A DNA stretch of 64,000 nt from Gavia stellata (lineage: Eukaryota; Chordata; Aves; Gaviiformes; Gaviidae), in the NCBI RefSeq assembly GCF_030936135.1, contig NC_082602.1, positions 26,353,965-26,417,964 of the forward strand, in the 5' to 3' direction. Below the pieces are notes generated by a model, which worked only from the letters and a program-made list of their open reading frames with translations, searched no databases and was not told the DNA's origin. Shown in pieces: positions 13,001 to 24,400 of the stretch (positions are counted from its first letter, which is position 1; each line of letters opens with the position of its first letter). Position numbers and translations under genes: made by a program.

Positions 13001-16000
13001 GGAAAATCCCCCCAACCCAGGAGGGTCATGGGGTGCTGGGCAGCCCAGCACAAGCACAGGGCGCTCCTGGCCACGCCACATCTTCCCAGGAAAGCAGCCC
13101 CCTCTCCGGCGTCCACCCCTTCCCGGGAAGCAGAGGCTGCTGGGGGCCGCAGCCCTGGCGCGGGGATGCCGGTCGCTCCCTCCCACAGCTTCCCCTTTTC
13201 TCAGAAAGCCTGGAAACCAAAGGTGAAAGAAGTGGGTGGAAACTCTACACGCCGCCATCCAGGAAGAGAAGTGAGTAAGTCGGCTGCAATATTTAACAGT
13301 GCCTCCGGCCCCGCCGCTCGCAGACCCGCCTGGATGGGAGCCGGAGCTGCCGGGTGAGTGCTGGGGTCACACCGCCATGGGAGGGTCTGTGCCGGAGTGG
13401 AGGGGGCCGGTGCGACTGGCTGCGGGGTGATTTTTTTTGCTGCTGTTCTCCCCATAGAGCCACAGCCTGGGCGCTGCAGAGCGTGGCTCTCCCCATGCCA
13501 AGCAGCGGGGACGCCGTGACGTCTCGGAGCTGATGGCAACGTGCTCGCTCACGGCTGTGGGAAGCGGGAGAGGAGGTGCCAGACCCCGCATGTGGGGCAC
13601 GAGCATCTTCACTTCTATCCCTGGCTTTTCTGGTAACGTGCAAAACCGGACCCGTCCTGCTAATATTTTAAAGTGTGGGGGAGGGGAGGCATGTAACTGT
13701 TCCTGCAAAATTCCCGGGAAGACAAAGTGAAACCCCCTGGATTAGTGCCCCAGCCACCATGTCAGTGCGGCACCCCTGTGACGCCACTGCTTGGCCCTGG
13801 GCACATCCTGGCTAATCCTGGGCTAATTAGCTGGCAACACCAAAAGGAGGGTGCTGCTTCTTAGGGGTCCTGACGAGGCAGCGGCATCCCCTCCTGGAGC
13901 AGCCGCTCGGGCTTCGCCTCCCCAGGAGCAAGGGAGAGGGGAGCCTTCCAGCTTGCCCCATGTGCCCCACAGGAGAGAGGGAGGGAGGGCGAAAGCAGGG
14001 AAGGGTTAAATGCAACTGGCAGCTCAGCACTGAACTGGTGTGGCGGTGATGGCCGTGCATGAGCATCTGCTTTCCCGCGTCCTCCCACCGCCTCCCGACA
14101 CGGCTTGCTGTCGGGAAATGCACTCGTGCGGCCGTCTGTGCTGTGCCAGGCTACTCCGCTGGGGTGTTCCGTCTTTGCTGATAGTATTTCCCCTACTTGT
14201 TGCAGAGAAAGGAAACAGGGGTTTTGCAGGGAAGGCAAAGTGTACCTCACACAGCCCCTCAGAGAGGTGGGTGATGGACACACAGGGCTGGGGGGATGCC
14301 TCCCTGGGGTGGCTCTCGCAGCAGCTCGATGCACCCGTGGGTGCTGTCATGGGTCCTTCCCAGGGCCCGGCTGCCCCCGGCTCCTGGCTGGCCATTTCCA
14401 ATCACTGCTGGCCTGGGGCCTCGGAGCCTCCTGCCCCAGAAGCAGGGGCTGTGAGGGGCTGCAGGTTAACTTAGTGCAACACAGAAAACCCCACAGCAGC
14501 AGCAGCAGCATCCCACTGGGCACCCGCTCGCCTGGAGTGTCTCTCTCCTCACCAGCATTTTTGGGCTGAGGTCAGGAGCCTTGAGGAGCTCTCAACTTCT
14601 TGGCTCCTGCGCTGGAGCCCATCTTTTCCCCGATACCCACTCCTGGGCACGTATGTCAGCTCCAACAAGCCGTCACCCAGCTGCTGGGATCAATGTCAGG
14701 GTCTCAAATCCAGACTTCCCCCAGAGGCAGGACAAGCCTGGGACAGCCAGCACGAGAAGGGGATGTGTACCAGAACCGTCATGGGGACCCTGCACGCCTC
14801 AAGCTGGGCAGAAAGGAGGATTTAAGCAGTGCAGGGTGCCAAGGGCTCCCACCCCAGAGTTGGGGGGGGCAGATTGCAGTGGGGCTACGAAACACTCACC
14901 TGCATGGCAGGCAGCTGGGCTGATGCAGTCCTCCCTGGGGGTGAGCTGGGGCAATGGGCTCAGCACGTGCTGGTCACCCCGTAGATCAGTGCTGCATCCT
15001 GACACGTTCTCAAGAAAACATGGGGTCGAGCCAGGGCAGGGCACCTCCACGCCAAGAAAATACCCAGCACCCAGACGGCTCTGCATCTCTGTTCATCCCT
15101 GCCCTCCCTGGAGTTACCCGCTGTGCCGTTCCAGTGGAAACCAGGGGCCAGGGATACCCCCAAAGACACAGGGCCAAATCCAGCCCTGGCCCTGCCTGGG
15201 TGCGGGAACGTGGGGCAAAGCTGGAGACGGGAATGCCAAAGAGCAAAGGCAGAGCCCAAAGATGTGCCCAGCACGTGCTGCGCATGGGAACCTGCACGAG
15301 CATCCTAAAAACACCACAGAAGCACCTGCTCCCCTGAAAAGGGATGGATCTGGAAGCAGGAGGTTGGGTAGTGCCCTCCCTTTGCCTGCGGTGTGGGAAC
15401 CCAGCACCGCTGGAGGGGAGTCACAGCCTTCAGCACCCCGCGGCTGCCTGCGGTGCCATGCCCCAGGGAGAGCCCACATCGCTTCCCGCTCCCGGGGCCC
15501 CTTGGTCCCAGGGGTGCTGTGGATGCTACGCTGTGGGGACATTGCTTGCAAGAACAGCCAGGAACGAAAGAAAAGAGCTGGAGCTTGTCTAAGTTTGCAT
15601 TTCGACCCCTCCCTTCCCAGCTTGGCCCCCATGGGCTTCCCATCGCACCCGGGTCAAACTGCACCCAGTGCCTTTTGGTGATAGGGTGCCCCAGCGCTAG
15701 CACCCACAGGCAGGATGCCAAAAGTGGCTTGTTGGAGCTGTCCCTGCCCCATCCCGTTGAGGGCAGGGGCACAGGGCACGGTGGGACACATGCTAGGCAG
15801 CTGCTGAGCTGCCACGCGGCCCCAGCACCCACGTCAGCTCCCTGGGGCCACGGAGCGAGGGAAGGGGACAACTCCTGGAGCACCATCAGGGAGGGCTTGT
15901 CGGGGTTGACCCCCATCCTACTCACCCACCTGTCTGCTTGAAACCCTCCCCCTTTCTTTGCAAACCAGCCCATGGAGGAAGATGGGGAGGAAGGCTTTTC

Positions 16001-17971
16001 CCTCGCCTTCACCTTTCGGTTCCTAAAAGCGGTGGTTGCTCAGAGCAGCCGAGGGCTGAAGGCAGGCAGCTGGCACCTTGAACAGCAGTGATCCTTCAAC
16101 CCTTTTGGGGTAAATGCCTTGGAGAGGAGTTTTACAGCTTAAAAAATGAAGCACAAAGGCTTTCCATGTGTTTAAATAGCCAGGGACTGCAGGGTGACCA
16201 CCCCATGGCATGAGCTGGCCAAGGAGCAGCCCCAAAGCACCCCATCCCTACCAGCCATCGCAGGCTGCCCACCCAGCTGCAGCACGGGCAGGCTGCCTTC
16301 TGGTCCCGCTCCCTCGCACAGGTGCCTGCCTGCAGAGCAGGGGGAGGAGGAGGAAGATGAAGGTCACCCCACTTTCCTGAGCTTGGGGGGCTCGGAGCTA
16401 TTGAAAGAGCTCTGCCATGCCGCGGTGGTCGGAAAAACAGCACAGTGCACAGCCGGGTCCCTGAGCCACCTTTTTGACCCTGACCACCCACTGCAGGGTG
16501 GGGGGACCCTGGTGTAAGGCTCTGCTTTACCCCGTCTCCCTCTGCTGCTGCCCCTCCAGGTAGTCCCTCTGGTACTGCTGCGTGGGGTCCCTGGGACGTG
16601 CTGGGGCTGAGACCCGCAGCCTGAGACCCCACCGCTTTTTGCAATGGGGCTTGGCTCCTTTGGGATGCTTATTGGGATGATGAGTTCATGCTGCCCAGGC
16701 TGAACTTGGATTCCCTGTGGATGGATTAAAATAGAGCCGCGGGCCGGCTGTTGAGCAATCACGGAGTTAGCTCCTCATGCCAACTGTTGCTCGGTGCTTC
16801 CCCCATCAAAATCTTTGCCCATGCTCCAAAGTGGTGTGTGTCATTTCCCATCTCTTCTGCTGATCCATCAGACCCAAGGGCTCCCCTCCTGCACTGCTGG
16901 TGTACAGGCAAAGGGCTGTAACCCTCTCCCAGCGGTTACTCCTGCCCCGGCCACCCCGAGCCGCTGTTGTCACAACTGTGTCAAACTATTGCCGAGCCAA
17001 AAAAAAAGCTTCTCCCTGCCTTTCGGCTATTGGCTCAGTCCCTGGGTTTGAAAATGAACGTCTCCTGCTGAGGACCAAGGCTGCCTAAATCTGCCGGCAG
17101 CATCAGCACTGCCACGGCTGCTCACGGGGGTCCCCACATGTCCCCCAAGTCTGCCCCTCCATGCACGTGAGCTTTGCAGCCCAAAGTGGAGGGTAGGGGC
17201 AGCAGGCAGCAAAGGGCACATACGCGGTTGTAGGATGCACCAGCATGTTCCAGCTTGGCCCAGACAGAGACCAATCCCTTCCCTGGATCAACTCTCTGAG
17301 CTGCCTGGAAAAAGCCTTTCATTGCTTCATTTTAAGCTGCAGAATTACCCTCAGTCCCTTCCCAGTCCCAAATGGGCAGGCTCCCCTGCCTCTTGGGCCA
17401 TCCATGGTACCACCTGCTGCGCAAACCATTTCCATCCACCAGCTGGCACATCCCGGTTCCAGCGGTTCCCACGAGCACTAGTTTCAGTATGAGCAGAGGG
17501 CTGGTGCCCAGGAGCGCTGCCCTGCAGCTCTGAGTGTCCCCCCACTGCTGCACCCCATTTTCAGATGCACACACAGAGGAAGAGTTTAGACTGCGGGATG
17601 TGTTACCACCCGCACACAGGGCAAACACGCAGGCAGGATTCCCAATGCGCCTGCAAACACCAGCCCCATCTAGAAGAAATGGCATTTCTTTTACAGCTCC
17701 AGCAGGTTTACAGAGCTCAGGGCTGACCTCAAGCTTTGCAGCAGCTCCAAAGGACAGGTCGACACGTGGAAGCAGTGGAAAAAAATAGCAGCCAACTTGC
17801 ACAAAGTTTCCAAAGCAAGCCGTGGCTGCATGTACTGCTCTGGGACGAGAGTGAGAGGTGCCAGAGTCCTCTCCTTGCAGCAGCTCCCCGTTGGAGAAAT
17901 CTGTGTCAGCTCAGTGCCCGCACTGTGTCAGTGACATCATGAGCTCTTTGCTATTTTTTCCCCCCTTGCAG
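7046..17971. other. GC-rich intergenic tract without a recognised protein gene
   Basis: Much of 8-17 kb is GC-rich. It carries several long open frames on opposite strands, for example 10,591-11,841 minus and 14,581-15,681 plus. They overlap one another, are rich in Gly, Pro, Ser, Arg and Trp with no domain, and look like stop-poor GC sequence rather than genes. Low-complexity pieces include a TCC-rich run at about 11,144-11,176, an AATGTCCCAGGGGA direct repeat at 12,599 and 12,624, and AT-rich ATTTATTTG-like repeats near 12,280-12,312. A possible first exon of the miR-146b transcript near 13.3 kb is listed separately. Confidence 0.5.
13287..13359 (+). promoter_or_regulatory. Candidate promoter and first exon for pri-miR-146b
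   Basis: An AT-rich ATATTTAA element at about 13,289-13,296 stands in an otherwise GC-rich stretch. Some 60 bases later comes a strong donor, CCGG then GTGAGT at 13,354. This is the arrangement expected of a TATA-type promoter with a short non-coding first exon on the plus strand. A strong acceptor lies 4.6 kb downstream, just before the miR-146b hairpin. The related miR-146a gene is known to be made from a spliced non-coding transcript with the hairpin in its second exon. The link here is inference only, because no transcript evidence is available. Confidence 0.25.
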
Positions 17972-18110
17972 ATGGAGACACAGCTGGTTGCATCCAGGGG
18001 AAGCCGACTCACACTGGCTGCTTGGCTCTGAGAACTGAATTCCATAGGCGTTAAAGTCTCTACAAATGCCCTATGGATTCAGTTCTGCAGCTGGGCAGCA
18101 AATAAGCCTC
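17972..18110 (+). ncRNA. Likely pri-miR-146b exon carrying the hairpin (3' end unknown)
   Basis: A pyrimidine-rich run (CTATTTTTTCCCCCCTTGCAG) ends at 17,971 and makes a very good 3' splice site on the plus strand. The exon it would open begins 45 bases before the miR-146b precursor. By analogy with the miR-146a host RNA, whose second exon contains the microRNA, I infer that this is the start of the hairpin-bearing exon. The end given is arbitrary, set just past the hairpin. I did not identify a polyadenylation signal for this RNA. Confidence 0.4.
18017..18099 (+). ncRNA. MIR146B: microRNA precursor miR-146b
   Basis: The 5p product is at 18,029-18,050, starting TGAGAACTGAATTCCATAGG, which is the miR-146 sequence with seed GAGAACU. 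The 3p arm is at about 18,069-18,088, starting CCCTATGGATTCAGTTCTGC. The arms pair over nearly their whole length with one bulge. A loop of about 18 bases separates them, and the outer stem extends through GCTGC (18,017-18,021) with GCAGC (18,095-18,099). The miR-146 family is known to be induced by NF-kB and to repress TRAF6 and IRAK1, damping Toll-like receptor and IL-1 signalling. I call it 146b rather than 146a from its terminal bases (AGGCG rather than a miR-146a ending), the 3p arm and the position next to C10orf95, MFSD13A and ACTR1A, as in mammals. Confidence 0.97.
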
Positions 18111-19890
18111 AAACCTTCAGGAAGAGAGCACGGCTGTGAGTTGTTCCTGCAAGGAACGTGAAAATCTTTGCTCCCACATAGAGACCAGAGTAAGGATGGA
18201 GGTGAGTTACAGCCACGATGGGAAACCCTGCATTCAGACAGCCACTCGAGGCAGTGGCTGTTTGTGGCAGGCTTTCCCTCAAGGGAAAAAAAGCCCAACT
18301 ACAAAATGTTTTCTTCTGTCTGGATGTGAAATGGCACTTGAGAAAATAAATACGTTGCTGCCTCCTGATGTATTGCATGCAATTGTAAACCCCTGCTAAA
18401 AATACACATTGTCAGAACAACAGCCTGGGTGTGCCCAGCAATCTCCTGTTCAGAGTCCAGGCAGCAAAACCAAACAAAACTTTGGAGAAGACAAACAGGA
18501 CAGGCTGGGTAAAGTTAAGGGTTGTACCCACTCTCTCCTTACTGGCCCTGGAGATGTCCCCAGCAGTGACAGGTATTTGGAGAAAGTTATTGTGGAGGCA
18601 ACAGGCTCTCTTTCCAGCCATCCATCGTATACCTCTGGGAGACCTTGGCTGCCCGCCTTGAGTTTTGGGGAACCTTTTCCACTATACCATGGTGCAAAGC
18701 TGCCACCAGGAATTTCTTGGCTGGAGGAGTGGCATTTATGATAAATTATGTAAGTCCTGGTAATTTAGGTAGCATCTGATTATCACCACAGGGCAAACCT
18801 CATGCTCCCCCCACCTTGCCGAGAAGAGCTGGTTTGTGCCTGCTCCACAATCTCACCTAAACCAGCTCCTTCCCGTGACAGGCAGCATCCAGCCCTGACA
18901 GCCCAGCTATACCCTACACCAGCTGTAGGGGATGGGGAAGAAACTCCTTCCAGCACCCCATCAGAGTGCTGCACTGCCCACATAAGGATCTGAGCCACAA
19001 ACTTTGGGTTCACTGATTAAGCCACTGCTCACAGGAGCAGCTGCTGCTGGAAGGAAAGGGAGCGCAATGCCAGCACTGCAGCAAGGCTGCTGCAGGCCAG
19101 AAGAGCAGACATCTAACTGCACATCTCTACCTGTGCAGGATGCCCTGCTTAACCAAAAGAGTAAAAAAAAAAGGACAGGAATTTTTCCTATACTGGATAA
19201 CCAAGGGCCACCAACCATTAGTGGAGGCCTTTTCTAGCACATTCAGAAAGTCCCATGGCCACTGCTTGTGACACAGCCAAGGAGCATCAGCTTGGTCTGA
19301 GGTTTCTGCAGCAGTTTTTCTGGTTCAGCCCTCCTGCAGGTTCATCTGGCAGCAGAATTAACCCATTTCCAAGAAGCTGATTAGGGAAGAGGAAACCCAC
19401 ATAGCTGTAGAGACATTCTGGCAATTGCTTAAACAAACAAAAATTGTTGCATTAACTTAAAAAAATCCACTTGCTTTGACTTTATAGCAATTTAGAGCCA
19501 CCAAAGGGCTCCAAGTTCACTCTCACAGACTCCCTCCATTACTGTGTAGATAGGGAGCACCCAGTTCCCTCCTGCATTAGAAGACCTTCCTCTCATGCAG
19601 CATGTCAGGGGAGGCTACAGGAGGACAGAGTGGGTCCCCTTTTTCTCTGTTATGCTCAGAATTCACTGCTGGTCCCCAAAGAAGCAGCTGTCAGGCAACA
19701 AACTGGGGCAAGGCAGGATTTTGCCAAGCAGAATAACCCGCCACGACTGGGCAAGAGCAACAAGTTAGAAGTCATCGCCAACTTTGCAAAAAGGTGTCAG
19801 ATCAGATTGCAAGTTGTTCACAGGACAGACTGCTGTCAGGTAGCTAAAAACCACAAATTTAAACATTTGCATTTGGGGTTTTTTTTATTG
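18111..19890. other. Intergenic, no recognised gene
   Basis: This is the interval between the microRNA (plus) and the 3' end of the C10orf95-like gene (minus). It contains only short overlapping frames and short A-runs such as 19,153-19,172. The microRNA transcript presumably ends somewhere in it. Confidence 0.45.
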
Positions 19891-19896
19891 TTTATT
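19884..19896 (-). terminator. Polyadenylation signals for the C10orf95-like gene
   Basis: Two AATAAA hexamers lie on the minus strand, read from TTTATT on the plus strand at 19,884-19,889 and 19,891-19,896. They are about 0.86 kb downstream of the C10orf95-like stop codon. No closer hexamer was noticed, which would give a 3' untranslated region of about 0.87 kb. Confidence 0.5.
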
Positions 19897-20755
19897 TATA
19901 ATCATTTAAAAGGTACAGAAGTTTGCAAGCAAATCAGACCCAACCCCTCACAACCCTCCAGGTTTCCAGCACAACTCTCTGAAGTCCACCCTTCCAAGAG
20001 ACCAAGATGTGGAAGTGCTGTGCTTCACACAACTCCAGTAACCTTGCTGGAAAGCCAGCACCTCCAACCAGAGCTGAGTCAGACCCAGAGCAGGGACTCA
20101 AGCAGCAAGTTCAATAAGGACACAGGGCCAGGGAAACTGAGCACCAGGTTACCAAGTGTAAGAGGATGGGGACACCAGGATCTTCTGCCAGCATGTAGGG
20201 AAGTGCTGCGTACAGGCACCACACAGTGATTAAGCACAATGGTATGGTCATAACAGCAGTGACAAGATATGCAGACAATTGCTCTTTACAGTGTTCAACC
20301 CCTATCTCCTCTGGGACCTGCACTGCCCCCAGCCTGGAGGAAATCCTGCTTTGATCTCCTTAACCGAGTGCCAGGAAGGGGGCCAGCTTCCAAGACCTTT
20401 CCTCGGACAGGGTAGGAAGAGGCCCATCTTCTAATCAAGGACTGCTGTCTGGAAAACCCCCCACCTGACTGTGACTACTCAACCAAACCAGTGGAAAGCA
20501 AATGTTCATTTCAAAACCAGGACCGAAGAGCTGATCCGACAGAGAGTCAAGTGCCACGTGGTTTCTTCACAGGATGGGCATTGTGCATCAAACAGGGTAA
20601 AGTTGCCATAATCTTGCGGAGGATGGGGAGCAGTTAAAAGCCAACAGGAGTGGTGGCATCCATTGCTTGTGCTACTTGGCAGCTCCACCAAGAACAGCTG
20701 CCAACTGGCTCCCATGAGGGCTCTAGAGCATCTGTCCATCAAGTGACTGACTACA

Positions 20756-21430
20756 TCAACGTCTCAGTTTCTTTTTCTTCTTACGGTTTCGGTCCTCACT
20801 GCTGTCATCTGCCTCGCTGGCACTGGGGGTCACAGCCCGCTGGACGACTTTTTTTTCCACTGCGTATTCCTGCTCTCCTACCTTGGGGTCTCCCTTGACC
20901 AAGAACTCCCCTTTCCGGTAGGTTATGGAGACGTTGGTCCGTGGGTATGTGCCATATACCCTCCGGAGATCATCCTTCACAAATTCTGGGAGGTCTTTCC
21001 TTGGTCCAAACACCTTTCCGAGCTTCCCCCATTGAAGCTCCCCCCTCATCGTGAAGCCTTCTGGCCACGTGTCTCGATACTGATCTGACCTCTGGTAGGA
21101 GGCATAGGGATTGTAGTTTGTATAGGGATTGTAGAGAGGGATGGGGACCATGGGGGGGAAGTGCCAGGTGTAGTATGGACGGAAGCAGGGATTGGAGGCA
21201 CTGTAGAGATGATGATACTCCACCTGACCGCCCGCATAGTCAGGGTAGCCATTCCGGTCCACCACAAAGGTGATGGGTCGGCTGTAGAAGTTGTGCATGT
21301 GGATGGGAGGGAACATCACGGAGCTGGTCATATCTTCTGCTCTCCCAGTCCGCAGCAGTGGGTAGGTGTAGGCAGAAGGTGGGATCACGGTCGGGTAATA
21401 CTCCCGCGGCACAAAGCCAGACTGGTACAT
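20756..21430 (-). CDS. C10orf95: C10orf95-like protein, single coding exon
   Basis: This is a 224-codon uninterrupted frame. The start ATG is at 21,430-21,428 and the stop TGA at 20,758-20,756. An in-frame stop at 21,499-21,497, with no ATG in between, supports this start. The N-terminal 120 residues are rich in Tyr, Pro and Asn (for example FYSRPITFVVDRNG, YNPYTNYNPYASYQR), with no signal peptide or membrane segment. The middle (residues about 125-195) looks more globular, with charged and hydrophobic residues alternating (FGPRKDLPEFVKDDLRRVYG). The C-terminus has an acidic serine patch (SEADDSSEDRN) followed by KKKKKLRR, which resembles a nuclear localisation signal. Assignment to C10orf95 rests mainly on position and strand: downstream of miR-146b and head to head with MFSD13A, as in mammals. 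Function is unknown. The complex composition and single long frame among short ones argue for a real gene. Confidence 0.78.
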   Translation of the reverse strand: MYQSGFVPREYYPTVIPPSAYTYPLLRTGRAEDMTSSVMFPPIHMHNFYSRPITFVVDRNGYPDYAGGQVEYHHLYSASNPCFRPYYTWHFPPMVPIPLYNPYTNYNPYASYQRSDQYRDTWPEGFTMRGELQWGKLGKVFGPRKDLPEFVKDDLRRVYGTYPRTNVSITYRKGEFLVKGDPKVGEQEYAVEKKVVQRAVTPSASEADDSSEDRNRKKKKKLRR

Positions 21431-21452
21431 GATACAGGAGCTGGGTTTGGTG

Positions 21453-21498
21453 TTTTTTTTTTTTTTTTTTTTTTGTTTGTTTTTTTTTTTTTTTTTTT
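21453..21498. repeat. Poly(T)/poly(A) tract in the leader of the C10orf95-like gene
   Basis: On the plus strand this is T22, G, TTT, G, T19. On the gene's coding strand it is an A-rich tract of 46 bases ending 22 bases before the start codon. It is the longest homopolymer in the window. If the leader is contiguous with the coding exon, the messenger would carry an A-rich 5' leader. Confidence 0.9.
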
Positions 21499-24400
21499 AC
21501 ACAGGGGGCATTTCTCCAAAGCAGTTGCCTAGTCTCAAAAGCTGCAAGGACAGGAAGGGAAGAGAAACAATTTACATTGGTTATATACATTCCAGAAACA
21601 GGCTGGATAAGGAGATATGCCTAGCACTGTAAGCATACCAACTAATTAATAAAAGGAGCCACCTGCATCTGCAGCTTGCAGGGGCAGTAACATACCAAGA
21701 GCAAACAGAGCCGCATTGCCAGTGACTGCCCATTAGCTGCTCAGCAAGACTCATCATTTAACCCACCCAGATCTTGGACTTAAAAGGATGGGAACAAGCT
21801 GGCATAAAAACCACTGAGGGCAGAAGAGATAGCCTCACATCCTTGTGACATGGTTTTGCACTGCTGGGAGGCAGCAAGACAGACTGCAAGAAGCTAGAGA
21901 CCCTTGAGCGGGCATGAAAATGGGGAGGCAAGCACAAATGAAAGAAGTCCAAAAATAAAGCAAGCAGGCAAAGAGACGAAAGAGGACACAGCCCAGTCTG
22001 GCTGCAATTGTTTCAGCTGCCATCCTGCCCAGACAAGGAGATCTTAAAAAAAAGTCTTCAACTGTCCTTGACTCTCTCCCCATCCTCCCAAAACCCTGCT
22101 TCTATTTTGATAAGTAAACAAGAGCTGTGCCTACTATTTGTTTCTAGAGCAAAATCCAGGTGCATCTACATTTCCTCCAACAAGCTCTCATGTAATGGCA
22201 CCTCATTTTGGTCTCACTAGTTATCATTCATGTTTAAGTGTGCATTTGCCTTGAGCAACTCTGACCCACAGCTGAATTTTTTCCTAGCCTGCCCTCACCA
22301 GACAATCCAAGCACCCTTCAGGGCGTTAAGCAATGTCCTCCCATGACTCATTATCCTCTCCCCAAGGGCAGGAAGGGAAGCTGTACATAGCATGGGTTTT
22401 TTAAGAAGTTTGCTACCAGAGACAGGAAAAGACTATGTACAGAACTAAAGGCAGCAAGTTTTTTCCCCCATGGAGTTCAGATCCTGTAGGCTCTTTTTGC
22501 TTCAGCCTTAACTACTGAGTTGCCTCTCACACAGGTGCTGACCAACAAATTGAAACTCATCCCTCAGTCCAGTGCTTTCTTCCAGCTTAACAGGAAATTT
22601 GGCAGCCCCCTAAGAATCTGCCTGCCACAAGCAGTACTGATACTACACAATGGAGGTTTTTCTTTTTTCAACCAGCACAAGTTGTTCCTGTCCCTTGAGG
22701 TTCATAATCTGCACTAGCTCAAGCCTGCTTTTGCCATGTGTACAGAGCTAGAAGTCTACCCACTGCACAGGGGAACAGTACAAGAGTATTCAGACAAGAC
22801 CAGGTAGTACCCTTAAGCAAGAGCTGCAGCCTAGGAGCCAAAGCCCATCACCACCATCATCTCCTCAAATAGGAGGAAAGAAAAAAGTTAATCTACTTCA
22901 TTAAAGCCCTTACAAAGAAAGGCTCAAACAGCTTCAAGCAAAATAAAGACAGCTCAGAGAGCTTTGACCTGAGGTCTCCCCAGCTTGCTAGCAAGTGTTG
23001 GGGAGGAGGAGAGCAGGCACTGTGACATTTCCTGCATTTAGCCCAGCTTACAACAGAGCATAGCTCAGGCACGCACCAGGCAAGGACAGGGCTGGACGCC
23101 CCTCTGTGCTTGAGAGCTCCTAAACGTCTCTTACCGAGTTTGCCTGACCACTTTTAAGAGGTTTACAGCTGAGCCTCCTGCAGCAAGGAGCTCCACTGCA
23201 CCCTGTTTGTGCACACTTTGTTGGACTTTTATTGAAATGAGACTATTAGCTAGCTTCCAAACACATTGCCTGCCTAACTTGCTCAGAACCACCACAAAAA
23301 TCCAGAAGGGCATTATATGTCAATGGCAGCCCAAGGTGGGTAAATAGAATAAATGGTCTCTCCTTAACAACCAGTCTCAGTGCCTCTTTTAATCCAGTTC
23401 AACCCTGCATCCCTACTGAGATCCACAGGAGCATTTCCATCGATCCATTGCCTGCAGAGAGACCACGTAACTGTTGCATCCATTAAGCGACACAAAGCAA
23501 GCCCAGCTTACCGCTCCTGCTGGATCACAGTGTGCTGCTTCATGCCAGTTTGGGACAGCCCTGGGGAGGCTGTTATCTCAGCTAGTTGATGACCAGCTCT
23601 TCCTCAAAAAACTACAAAGGTTCTATCTACCATGCAGTGCAGCACCCTGCATTTTGCCTGGCAGCATCAGTGCTCCTGGGCCTTCCCGGCAGCTGAGGGA
23701 GAAGGGGGTAACAGGCTGTCTAAATCACTCAGGTTTTAGCACCAAAGCAGCCCGAGCACAGCTATTAATTGCTTTGATTTTGCACTGGAAAATAAGGGGA
23801 ACAAGCTGGTGGGTCAGCCAGGCAGGATGGCCTGCAAGAGGAAGCATGAATGAAGAGGCAAGAGGAGGAATGAGATGAGGATTAAGCAGGGCTGGGAGCG
23901 CTTCAGGGTAGCGTTGTCACATGCCCGACCACAGAAATTAAGACATCTCCTTGGAAGCAGATCACCCAAGAGGAGGGTGTTGACAATGGACACAGTGTAG
24001 ACAATACTTCTCAGCCCCAGAGGAAGTTTGCAAACCCATCAGGGCGAGCTTTGGCTCGGCGGCTGGGGCTGTCGCTGGCTTTGCCCTTCCTGGGCTCCAC
24101 TGCCCAGCTGCCTGGCACTGCCCTGTCCCTGCCTGCTCCACCACGCAGAGCTCACCCCCCGTGCCTGAGCACCAGAGCTCTCAGGACTGCTCCGACACAG
24201 GCTTACCTTTGCAAGCACAAGGGCTCAAATCCCAGCTCCTGGCTTGCAGGGCACGGCACTGCTCTGAATCATTAGGTGTGCTGCAGCAACATTTTAGTAT
24301 GCAGGAGGTACAAGGCTCCTGCCCTGCCCCTCCAGAGCTGCAGCCCTGTGCTCCAAGGGGCTGACAACATGGTTTACTCCACCATTACACCAGTGCCTGT

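Noticed and set aside
14581-15681. A 366-codon open frame on the plus strand
   Set aside because: The same region has frames of comparable length on the opposite strand. Residue use is Pro, Gly, Ser, Arg and Trp rich with no recognisable motif.
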